A DNA stretch of 39,993 nt from CAZFVY01 sp964522665 (GTDB lineage Bacteria > Verrucomicrobiota > Verrucomicrobiia > Limisphaerales > CAZFVY01): the NCBI GenBank assembly GCA_964522665.1, contig CAZFVY010000062.1, positions 1 to 39,993 on the forward strand, read 5' to 3'. Positions 14,792 through 22,442 of this stretch are shown in pieces. Under the pieces are notes generated by a model. It was not told where the DNA came from. It ran no database searches and was given only the letters and a program-made list of their open reading frames with translations. A program made the position numbers and the translations under genes. The number at the start of each line of letters is the position of its first letter. Within the stretch, counting starts at the first letter, position 1.

Positions 14792-16276
14792 ATGGCCAAA
14801 GTTCTGCTCGCGGACGATGAAGTGACCATGGTGCAAATGGTTACCGAAATGTTACGCGCGGAAGGCCATGAAGTGCTGCCGTTTACCAACGGCAAGGCGG
14901 CGCTCGAGGCCCTGGCCAGCCAGGCGCCGGAGGTCGTCGTCACCGATCTTTACCTCGATAAAACGCAGGCCCTGGGCTTCGAGATTCTCCAAAAGGCCCG
15001 CGCGATGAATCCGCCGGTCGTGGTCATCGTGATCACCGGCTTCGGCAGCATCGAGACCGCGGTCGAGGCGATGAAGAAGGGCGCGTTCGATTACCTCGAA
15101 AAACCGTTCTCGCTCGACGAGCTGAAACTCTGCATCCAGCGCGCGCTCAGCTACAACGACGCCGTCTCGGAAAACGCCTACCTGCGCAAACAACTGCGCA
15201 AGAAATACCAGTTCAGCCAGATCATCGGCGCCTCCCCGAAGATGCAGGAGGTCTTCAAGATGATCGAGCGGGTGGCGGACACCGACAGCACGGCGCTGGT
15301 CCTGGGCGAGAGCGGCACCGGCAAGGAGTTAGTGGCGAAGGCCCTGCACTTCAACAGCCGCCGGTGCTACGCGCCGTTCGTGCCGATCAATTGCAGCGCC
15401 CTGCCCGAATCGCTGCTGGAATCCGAGTTGTTCGGCCATCGCAAAGGCTCCTTCACCGGCGCCATCAACGATAAGAAGGGGCTTTTCCAGGAGGCGGATG
15501 GCGGCACGATCTTCCTCGACGAAATCGGCTCGATGTCGCCGACGCTGCAGAGCCGGCTCCTGCGCGTGCTGCAGGAGCGCGAGGTCCGCCGCGTCGGCGA
15601 CAACGTGCCGGTCTTCGTGAACGTCCGCGTGGTCGCCGCGACTAACGAGGCGCTCGAAAAGAAGATCAAGGAAGGAACCTTTCGCGAGGACCTTTATTAC
15701 CGGCTCAACGTCATTCCGATCAATCTGCCGGCGCTGCGGGACCGCCGCGACGACGTGCCGCTGTTGGTCTCTCACTTTCTCAATAACAAGATTCACCGCC
15801 GCTCCGGCCAACCGGTCCAGATCACGCGCGTGGCGATGGAGGCGCTCTGCGCCTACCAATGGCCCGGCAACGTGCGGGAACTGGAAAACGCCATCGAGCG
15901 CGCGTGCGCCCTCTGCGAGACGAACGTCATACAGGTCTCGGATCTGCCGCCGGCGCTGCAACGCTACGCCGACGAATGCAGCGGCGACACGGTCCTGGAA
16001 ACTCGCTCGGGCGCCCCACCGGTCTCACTCGTGGTGCTTTCCGAGGGCCTCTATCCGATCAAAAACCTCGACGCCGAACGCCTGAGCCTTTCGTCGCAGC
16101 CGCCGGAACCGCAGGAAGTCCTGCCCTTGAAAACGTTTCTCCGCAACCAGGAGGTCGCCCATCTGAACCGCGCCCTGGCCCAAGTCGGCGGCGACAAGGA
16201 AAAGGCCGCCGCGCTCCTGGGCGTCAGCCTCGCCACGCTCTACCGCAAGCTGTCGGAAGAAGAGCTCGAGGCGTAG
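14792..16276 (+). CDS. NtrC-family sigma-54-dependent response regulator
   Basis: This 494-residue protein has the three NtrC modules. The receiver domain (1-120) has acidic pocket residues at 8-9, phospho-acceptor Asp52 in VVVTDLYLD, Thr82 and Lys104. The AAA+ domain (about 142-370) has Walker A GESGTGKE (172-179), the sigma-54 contact loop GSFTGA (219-224) and Walker B TIFLDEI with Asp243-Glu244. A Fis-type helix-turn-helix lies at the C-terminus (KEKAAALLGVSLATLYRKLS). It should activate sigma-54 promoters after phosphorylation. No histidine kinase gene adjoins it, so it is an orphan here. The loop has Ser in place of the usual second residue of GAFTGA, a known tolerated variant. The ATG at 14792 has only a very close AGGGGA upstream. 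Confidence 0.95.
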   Translation: MAKVLLADDEVTMVQMVTEMLRAEGHEVLPFTNGKAALEALASQAPEVVVTDLYLDKTQALGFEILQKARAMNPPVVVIVITGFGSIETAVEAMKKGAFDYLEKPFSLDELKLCIQRALSYNDAVSENAYLRKQLRKKYQFSQIIGASPKMQEVFKMIERVADTDSTALVLGESGTGKELVAKALHFNSRRCYAPFVPINCSALPESLLESELFGHRKGSFTGAINDKKGLFQEADGGTIFLDEIGSMSPTLQSRLLRVLQEREVRRVGDNVPVFVNVRVVAATNEALEKKIKEGTFREDLYYRLNVIPINLPALRDRRDDVPLLVSHFLNNKIHRRSGQPVQITRVAMEALCAYQWPGNVRELENAIERACALCETNVIQVSDLPPALQRYADECSGDTVLETRSGAPPVSLVVLSEGLYPIKNLDAERLSLSSQPPEPQEVLPLKTFLRNQEVAHLNRALAQVGGDKEKAAALLGVSLATLYRKLSEEELEA

Positions 16277-16397
16277 GCCGGAAAAGTCTGGACCGACCGG
16301 AGCCGACTTGTTCCCTTTACGTTCGGACTTGGCGACGTCTGCTCTGGATTTGTAATGCGGCGATACGAACACCCGCTTCGGGGCAATGCTTCCACTC

Positions 16398-17318
16398 TCA
16401 CGCCAGCGCGTCGCGGCAGTACTTGATGGCGCGGGCGATTTCGGTCATCCGATCCGAGCCGGGGGGAACCTTGTATTCAAATTCGATCGTGGCCTGGATG
16501 TTCCAACGATTATCCCGCAGCAGACGCAAGACCTCGGTGAGCGGCGTGTCGCCCTCGCCGAACGGCGTGTTCGCGCCATTATGCAGCTTTCGGTCCTTCA
16601 AGTGGACGTGCGTGACGCGGTCATGATGCTCTTTGATGAACGGGACCGGCGACGTGTTGTTGCCGGCGACGAAATGGCCGAGATCGACGTTCGCGCCGTT
16701 GAATTTCGCCAGGGAAAACGCTTTCTCCCAATGCTCCGGGGTCGTGGTGGCGTGGCCGTGATAGCCCACCATGAATTGATGTTTGTCGGCGAATTGACCG
16801 ACCCGTTTCAGCTCGTCGTCCTGATGTGAGATTTCGGTGGAAATCGCCCGTCCGCCCAGCGCTTTGGCCAGCGCGAAAACGTAATCGAGTTCGTCGTCCA
16901 CCATCTTGAAAATCCCATCGACCTTCACGATTTCGATCAGCACCCCCGCCGTCTCGTACTTCTTCCGGAATTCCGCCACTCGATCCAGCGAAACGGCCTT
17001 GCGCCAGCCGGGCAATTGTTGGGCATCGGCGGCCGGCGCGCCGAGGAACGTCTCGACCGGCTGGGTCCGGAGTTCGACGGCGCTGACGCCAAGCTGCAAA
17101 CATTTCTCCAGGATGCCATCGCCGCTCAGGCGCGGCTCGTTGAAGCTGTACGGGACGTTGAGGCCGAGTTGCACGCCGGCGACTTTTGAGTTCGGCCTGC
17201 CCGGCGCGGCGGCCGGGGCGTCCGCGGCGAGGAGCGAGTCCCGGCCCGCGAACAAGGCGGCGCCGGGCAACGCGGCGAGGGAGAGCTTGGCGAATTCACG
17301 ACGAGTATAAGACGACAT
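16398..17318 (-). CDS. Tat-exported sugar phosphate isomerase/epimerase-like TIM barrel
   Basis: This 306-residue protein begins with a twin-arginine signal (TRREFAKLSLAALPGAALFAG). It continues as a xylose-isomerase-like TIM barrel: VAGVQLGLNVPYSF, LGVSAVELRTQPVETFLG, GYHGHATTTPEHW, NVDLGHFVAGNN, THVHLKDRKLHNGANTPFGE and TIEFEYKVPPGS. The conserved acidic and histidine residues of these strands form the metal site in the family, which includes hydroxypyruvate isomerase-like and inositol-catabolism enzymes. Export by Tat suits a metalloenzyme folded before transport and a role on extracellular sugars. The substrate is unknown. It stands alone on the minus strand, converging on the NtrC-type gene. 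Confidence 0.88.
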   Translation of the reverse strand: MSSYTRREFAKLSLAALPGAALFAGRDSLLAADAPAAAPGRPNSKVAGVQLGLNVPYSFNEPRLSGDGILEKCLQLGVSAVELRTQPVETFLGAPAADAQQLPGWRKAVSLDRVAEFRKKYETAGVLIEIVKVDGIFKMVDDELDYVFALAKALGGRAISTEISHQDDELKRVGQFADKHQFMVGYHGHATTTPEHWEKAFSLAKFNGANVDLGHFVAGNNTSPVPFIKEHHDRVTHVHLKDRKLHNGANTPFGEGDTPLTEVLRLLRDNRWNIQATIEFEYKVPPGSDRMTEIARAIKYCRDALA

Positions 17319-17549
17319 AAGCGATGCGGGTTAGCCGCGTCCAACGGGTCGCCACGCGATGGCGCGAAACGTCGATTCGGCGGGGTTCACGGGACGGGAG
17401 CATAGGCCGTCCGCCACGGGAGGAAAGCGGAATTTTTCGCGCGAACGGGCCGGCGCGCGACTTCGAGTTGCTGCGGTGATCGGCGTTGCGGATTGCCCGA
17501 AAGCGCCGCATGGCAGGGAACCAAGTCGGCACGCCGCTCGCAAGGCGGA

Positions 17550-19601
17550 TCAGTTACCCGACGCTGCGGCGTTGGACCGATTCGGCGAACTTTGACGGAT
17601 ATGGTACGCGGGGAACGTTCCGGCGCCTTTGGGCAGGGAGACTTGGCCGACGTAGTCCCAGCCGAAGTCGTCGATTCGCTCGGCGGCGGCCATCGCGACG
17701 AACGGCTCGGTCGCATAGACCTGCCCGGCCGGCGTCACGGGCTCGAGTCGCGCGGCGCGGTTGACATGGGCGCCGATGAAGTCGTCCATCTCCCGCACCG
17801 GATTGCGGCAGGGAAAGACCGGCCCCGCGTGCAGGGCGATCCGGAGGGAAAGTCCCTTGGGCAGGCGCTTGGCTTCCCAATCGGTCTCGCAGAGCCGGTC
17901 GCGCAGTTGCAGGGCGAAGATGCCGGCGTCCTGAACGCGATTGAAGACGAAATAGAAAGCGTCGCCCCAGGTGTTTTTCCAACCGGGCTTGTGCTTGGAG
18001 TTGGTCGCCAATTCCGCGGCGGCGCCGAGAAAATGCTCCACGAACGCCTCAAATTGGTCCTCGGCGAGGTGGCTGAACTTGACGACGTCCGCGAAGAGCA
18101 TCGCCTTGATCTCGACCGGCATCTTCGGCGCCTCGATGGTGGAATCGGGCGGCAGCTCCCGCGTGGCCGCCGAGCTGATGGTTAAGTCCTCCGAGGCAAG
18201 TTTCGTGACGTCGATCAGATTGACCGTCACCCCATTATTGCGCCAACGCGCGACGATGCTCGCCGTGCCACCCGGTCCGTCACCGGGCTTGCCGTCCCAG
18301 ACCGCCACCCCGCGCAACTCGGCGCCCAGTTGTTCCGCGCGCAGGCGGGCGAGACCGAACAAAAGAATATTGGTGTATTCATAGGTCGCCGACCCGGTCT
18401 TGAGGCGGCGCTGGGACGCGGGCGGGCTTTCGCGGACCTGCCGCAAGGCGTCCTCCAATCGCTCCTCCCAACACGCATGTGGCACAAAGCCGACGCTGTC
18501 CGCCAGGAATTCCTGCTTGTCGTACGGCAGCATGACGCGGGACTCGGCGTCGCGTTCGAGCATGGTTTCGAGAAACAGAATGTCCGAACCGCAGGCGCCC
18601 GAAGAGTAGCCAAACCCGGCGTTCAATTGCGCCAAGACATGACGCAACGCCGACTTGACCGCCGGTTCGAGCCGGGCGGGAAAGCGGGGCACGGAACGTC
18701 GCGGGCCATCAATCATGTGACCGGCAAAAATAATCACGCGGGGAATCTCGAGGGCCGCGTCGAACTCGGCGGCGCTCTCCTTGAGATGATCCACCAGCAG
18801 ATGCATGCTGCGCCGGGTGGCGCTCACGTCGCCCCAGCGCCGCTGGCCGGTGCGCATGGCCTGGGTGTACCACTTCAGGGCCTGGGCGCGTTCGCCGAGC
18901 ACAAGCGCGGCTTCACCGAGGGTCGCGAGCGCGGAATAGGCCCAGCGGCTCGTCTCCCCGTTGCGCGTGAGTTCCTCCTGGCAGATTTCCTCCACTTCGC
19001 GCGCCAACTCGTGCGCCAGCCGCGTCTCGGAGATGAGCAGGGCGGTGGTGGCGGCGTTGATGCCGGTCCAGAATTTTTTGACGCGCTCCGCGTTGGAACC
19101 TTTCGCCAGCCGAAACGCGGTCGAGTAATAATGATGGGCATTGCGCAACTCTTGTTCGCGGGCCTGCGCGTTCGGCGCCGACAGGGCCAGATCCTTGTGG
19201 GTGCGCGCCAGAATGCCGAAGGTCTCGACGTCCGCCGGACCCTTTCGGCGCAACTCGTGGAGCAAGCGATTGGCCTCGTCGGCGGCGCCGCTGCGCGCCA
19301 GCGCCAGCGCCTTGAGTTGCCTCAGCCGGAGATCGCCGGGGAGAAATTCCAGCGTCTCGGTGGCGACATCGTAAGCCAGGATACATTCGCCCAAATCCCC
19401 GAATGCCTCGGCCAGCGCCCGGCAGGCGCTCGCGGAGCGCGCCCATTCAGCCGCGCCACGCCTTCGCCAAAGCGCGTGCAAGGCCGACACGCCGTGTCGG
19501 GCCGCGGCGTCGATGGCCGCGGTGATCGACTGATCCGACGCAAAGACAGAATCGTCGTCCGTCTCGCGCGGCCGCTCGTTACCATGATGTCCTTCGTTCA
19601 T
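17550..19601 (-). CDS. TRAFs-binding/SLOG-like/class III nucleotide cyclase protein
   Basis: This 683-residue protein has three parts. Residues about 20-280 are helical repeats like the TRAFs-binding (DUF4071) domain (AHHYYSTAFRLAKGSNAERV, KWYTQAMRTGQRRWGDVSAT). Residues about 288-465 form a Rossmann-like region (RVIIFAGHMID, SSGACGSDILFLE, VMLPYDKQEFL) resembling SLOG nucleotide-binding domains. Residues about 495-670 are a class III cyclase with metal-binding Asp505 and Asp547, Lys542 and Asp606/607 near the purine-selecting positions, and Asn614 and Arg618 as transition-state residues. All catalytic positions appear intact, so a cyclic nucleotide product is likely. The ATG at 19601 is chosen because GGAGG precedes it. 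No effector gene with a cyclic-nucleotide-binding domain is adjacent. A stress or defence sensor is one possibility. Confidence 0.8.
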   Translation of the reverse strand: MNEGHHGNERPRETDDDSVFASDQSITAAIDAAARHGVSALHALWRRRGAAEWARSASACRALAEAFGDLGECILAYDVATETLEFLPGDLRLRQLKALALARSGAADEANRLLHELRRKGPADVETFGILARTHKDLALSAPNAQAREQELRNAHHYYSTAFRLAKGSNAERVKKFWTGINAATTALLISETRLAHELAREVEEICQEELTRNGETSRWAYSALATLGEAALVLGERAQALKWYTQAMRTGQRRWGDVSATRRSMHLLVDHLKESAAEFDAALEIPRVIIFAGHMIDGPRRSVPRFPARLEPAVKSALRHVLAQLNAGFGYSSGACGSDILFLETMLERDAESRVMLPYDKQEFLADSVGFVPHACWEERLEDALRQVRESPPASQRRLKTGSATYEYTNILLFGLARLRAEQLGAELRGVAVWDGKPGDGPGGTASIVARWRNNGVTVNLIDVTKLASEDLTISSAATRELPPDSTIEAPKMPVEIKAMLFADVVKFSHLAEDQFEAFVEHFLGAAAELATNSKHKPGWKNTWGDAFYFVFNRVQDAGIFALQLRDRLCETDWEAKRLPKGLSLRIALHAGPVFPCRNPVREMDDFIGAHVNRAARLEPVTPAGQVYATEPFVAMAAAERIDDFGWDYVGQVSLPKGAGTFPAYHIRQSSPNRSNAAASGN

Positions 19602-19878
19602 AGTTTTTCCTCCGTCGGCTGAACGCCCGGATAATCGCCGATCAAGCGTCACCCTGTCAAAAGCAAAACGGAATTGACGGAATCAAAAAACGGTCCCGTG
19701 AGAGGGGCGGCGAGCCCGATTCGCGCGGCGACCAACATTTTTGATTTTGCAGGCGGATGTGAAGTCCGCTAGCGTGGCTCGCGGTTGCTCTTGGGCAATC
19801 GGTTCCGGCCGTGGTGGCTCAACAGCCCGGACGAGACTCCGGCGCCATCCGCCGCGCGATCCAAACGCCAAAACGTCT

Positions 19879-20271
19879 ATGCAAATCACCAAACAACTCG
19901 CGGTCTTCCTCGACAATCGGCCCGGCATGTTGGCCCGCGTCTGCGACGCCCTAAGCGAGGCCAAGATCAATATTTATGCGGTCACGACGAGTGACACCGT
20001 GGATCATTCGGTGATCCGCATGGTGGTCAGTGACCCGCGCCGCGCGATGCTGGTCTTCGAGGAACGCGGCACGCTGGTGGTCGAGGACGACGTATTGATG
20101 ATCGAAGGCGACAACAAGCCCGGTTCGCTCGCCGAGATCGCGCATAAGCTGGCCGACGCGAAGATCAACATCGAGTATTGCTACCTGGCGACCAGCCCGC
20201 TCTCCAAAAAGGGGCTGTTGATCCTGCGCGCTTCCAACCCGACCAAGGCCTTGAAGGTCTTGAACAGCTGA
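19879..20271 (+). CDS. two-ACT-domain amino-acid-binding protein
   Basis: This 130-residue protein is made of two ACT domains. The first has LAVFLDNRPGMLARVCDALS followed by AKINIYAVTT. The second has MIEGDNKPGSLAEIAHKLA followed by AKINIEYCYLAT. ACT domains usually bind amino acids; stand-alone tandem forms are presumed to regulate amino-acid enzymes. The N-terminal part of the open frame (from 19741) is not protein-like, so the ATG at 19879, right before the first ACT strand, is chosen. It is followed after one base by a large inverted repeat and then by the GH13 gene on the same strand. A link between the two genes is not evident from function. Confidence 0.88.
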   Translation: MQITKQLAVFLDNRPGMLARVCDALSEAKINIYAVTTSDTVDHSVIRMVVSDPRRAMLVFEERGTLVVEDDVLMIEGDNKPGSLAEIAHKLADAKINIEYCYLATSPLSKKGLLILRASNPTKALKVLNS

Positions 20272-20272
20272 A

Positions 20273-20326
20273 CCAGAAACCGCGGGGCGGCGCGCGCGCC
20301 ATGCCGCGTCGGCGCCTCGTTTCTGG
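20273..20326. terminator. long inverted repeat between ACT and GH13 genes
   Basis: CCAGAAAC (20273-20280) pairs with GTTTCTGG (20319-20326), and the GC-rich interior (GGCGCGCGCGCC) can fold further. It starts one base after the ACT stop and ends 14 bases before the GH13 ATG. No T-tract follows, so it may be a weak terminator, an attenuator or an RNA processing hairpin. Confidence 0.45.
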
Positions 20327-20340
20327 CTAGGGCGTTGGTT

Positions 20341-21822
20341 ATGCCGCATCCGCTCGTCTATGAGATCAACACCCGGTGCTGGCTGCGCCGGCTCTCCGAG
20401 GCGCGCGGGCGGCCGATGGACCTCGGCGGCGTCGCCGACTCGGAAATCGAGCGCTGGCAAAACCTTGGTTTCACCCACATCTGGTTGATGGGGGTTTGGA
20501 CCACCGGCCCGCGCTGCCGCGCCATGGCGCTGCGGGAACCGAACCTGCGCAACGCCCGCGCAAAGCTGTTGCCGCAGGGCGGCGACCACGACATCGGCGC
20601 TTCGCCCTACGCCATCTCCGCCTACGAGGTGCCCCACGCGCTCGGCGGCGAAGCGGGGTTGAAAAAGTTCCGCGAACGCCTCAACGCGCGCGGCCTGAAG
20701 CTGATTCTCGATTTCGTGCCGAACCACGTCGGCCTGGATCACCCGTGGATTCGCGAGCGGCCTCACCTCTTTGTCCACAGCGCGAGCGAGGCGCCCGAAA
20801 CGTTCCGTCATCCCGACCCGAGCCACGCCCTCTGGATCGCCCACGGCAAGGACCCGCATTTCCCGGCCTGGAACGACACCGCGCAACTCGATTATCGCGC
20901 CGCGGAAACGCACGCCACGATGCTCGAAACGCTCCGCTCGGTGGCCGCGCTTTGCGACGGCGTGCGTTGCGATATGTCGATGCTGCTGTTGCCCGAGGTT
21001 TTCGCCAAGACCTGGGAACATCTGCCGCGCGGCGCCGCCACGCACCCAGCCGATTTCTGGCCAACCGCGATCCAAACCATCAAGTCGGCGCGACCCAATT
21101 TTGCGTTTGTCGCCGAAGTTTATTGGGGCCTCGAGGAACGCCTGCAGCGCCTCGGCTTCGACGCCACCTACAACAAGCATCTCTACGACACGCTCATTTA
21201 CCGCCATCACAACGCCGCGCAACGGCATCTCGTGGAGCGCCCGGCGGCGTTTCTGAACGCGAGCCTCCATTTTCTCGAGAACCACGATGAGCCGCGGATT
21301 CTCAGCCTGCTGTCACCCGCGGAGGCGCGCGCGAGCGCGTTGCTTTTGCTCGGGCTGCCCGGCTGGCGCCTCCTGTTCCAAGGACAACTCGACGGCGCCC
21401 GCCTCCGCGCCCCCGTCCAACTCAATCGCTATCCTCCCGAACCGCCGCAACCCGAGATCGCCAATTTCTACGATCGCCTCCTCAGCCGCCTGCCGAAAAC
21501 CGCCGTCGGCCAAGGCGAGGCGCAAGTCCTGACGCCAACCCCTGCCGCGCCCGGGGATGCCTCAGCGGAATCGGTCATCCTCGTCCAGTGGCGTCTCCCG
21601 TCCGGACGCGTGGACCTGGTCGTCGTCAACCTCGCGCCCACCAAGGCCCAATGCTACGCGCCGCTGAATTTCCCCGGCCTCGCCGATCGCGACTGGCAAC
21701 TCACCGACCTGCTCAGCCGCGAAACCGTCCAACGCCGCGGCGCCGAGCTGCGCAAACCGGGTCTCTACCTCGACCTCCCGCCCCACGCGGCGCAGTTGTT
21801 GCATTTTGAGCCGGCGCGTTAG
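20341..21822 (+). CDS. GH13 alpha-amylase family glycosidase
   Basis: This 493-residue protein has the GH13 barrel signatures. These are LVYEINTRCWL at the start, LDFVPNHVGLDHPW (conserved region I), DGVRCDMS with nucleophile Asp211 (region II), FAFVAEVYWG with acid/base Glu259 (region III), and ENHDEPR with Asp316 (region IV). All three catalytic carboxylates are present. No signal peptide is seen, so it should act on alpha-glucans in the cytoplasm, for example glycogen or maltodextrin; hydrolysis versus transfer cannot be told apart. The ATG at 20341 is chosen over a TTG two codons upstream. It follows the ACT gene through a strong inverted repeat. Its C-terminal part (QWRLPSGRVDLVVVNLAP) is the usual beta-sandwich. 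Confidence 0.92.
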   Translation: MPHPLVYEINTRCWLRRLSEARGRPMDLGGVADSEIERWQNLGFTHIWLMGVWTTGPRCRAMALREPNLRNARAKLLPQGGDHDIGASPYAISAYEVPHALGGEAGLKKFRERLNARGLKLILDFVPNHVGLDHPWIRERPHLFVHSASEAPETFRHPDPSHALWIAHGKDPHFPAWNDTAQLDYRAAETHATMLETLRSVAALCDGVRCDMSMLLLPEVFAKTWEHLPRGAATHPADFWPTAIQTIKSARPNFAFVAEVYWGLEERLQRLGFDATYNKHLYDTLIYRHHNAAQRHLVERPAAFLNASLHFLENHDEPRILSLLSPAEARASALLLLGLPGWRLLFQGQLDGARLRAPVQLNRYPPEPPQPEIANFYDRLLSRLPKTAVGQGEAQVLTPTPAAPGDASAESVILVQWRLPSGRVDLVVVNLAPTKAQCYAPLNFPGLADRDWQLTDLLSRETVQRRGAELRKPGLYLDLPPHAAQLLHFEPAR

Positions 21823-21873
21823 CCGTCAGCCAGAACGTCGGGGGCGACGATCAACGTCGGACGTAAAGAATTG

Positions 21874-21973
21874 TGGCAAAATCATGGGTGGCAAAATCAT
21901 GAACTGAAAAGGAACGGGGACCGATGAAATTCATTCCCTTGTCTTTATGATTTTGCCACCCATGATTTTGCCA
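21874..21973. repeat. palindromic element, family A, copy 2
   Basis: The arms of 27 bases (21874-21900 and 21947-21973) are identical to those of copies 1 and 3, each with two TGGCAAAATCAT units. The 46-base spacer matches that of copy 3 except for one base (G at 21906). It lies downstream of the GH13 gene and about 470 bases beyond the 3' end of the TIR-CHAT-STAND gene. Confidence 0.93.
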
Positions 21974-22075
21974 ATTCAGTTCTCTTGCGAGCGCTTGGGG
22001 TTGCGGGGATTTCTCGCGGCGCGAACCGAATAAAGCGGAGTTTGCGGGGCGCGCCATCGATTAGGTAGGCCCCCA

Positions 22076-22250
22076 CCCAAAGCGGTGTCGCGCTCCGCTT
22101 GCCACCGCACTCCAAAATCGCGGTCAGACGCAGTCGTCCCGGCCATTCGTCGCGCGCCGGCCCATCTGCCCGCCTCGAGAACTCACACCGCGCGCGAGTC
22201 GTATTTGGACTGCTCCGGCAGAGCGTGGCGACGACGGAGCTTTTCGGTCG
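22076..22250 (-). repeat. diverged copy of the 190-bp repeat unit (family C)
   Basis: On the minus strand AGCGCGACACCGCTTTGGG (22094-22076) is identical to 39889-39907, and GGAGTGCGGTGGCA (22113-22100) is identical to 39840-39853. Between them about 20 bases of the unit are missing. CGGCAGAGCG and CGACGACG near 22216-22235 match the other end of the unit. The rest of 21974-22442 holds no gene I can support. Confidence 0.65.
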
Positions 22251-22442
22251 GCGCCACGCAAGATTGCGGTGGTTCCGCTAGGTGTCAAAATGAGCACGGC
22301 TAAGTTTGGGTGACGCGAGCCAGCGGTAAGACTCCCAACAACTCCCTTCGACCATTACCCGGCCTAAGACAGACGCGAAAGGCTCGAGAAACCGGAGACG
22401 CTCCCTCACGTCACGAACGGCAAAATGGATGAGACGGAAGGC

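Noticed and set aside
14582..14836. Small minus-strand protein upstream of the NtrC-type gene
   Set aside because: Its last 40 residues (VIFDAETGYWNVWPPAGPEW) look somewhat protein-like, but it overlaps the start of the regulator gene, has no family match I know and no good start. It could be a remnant.
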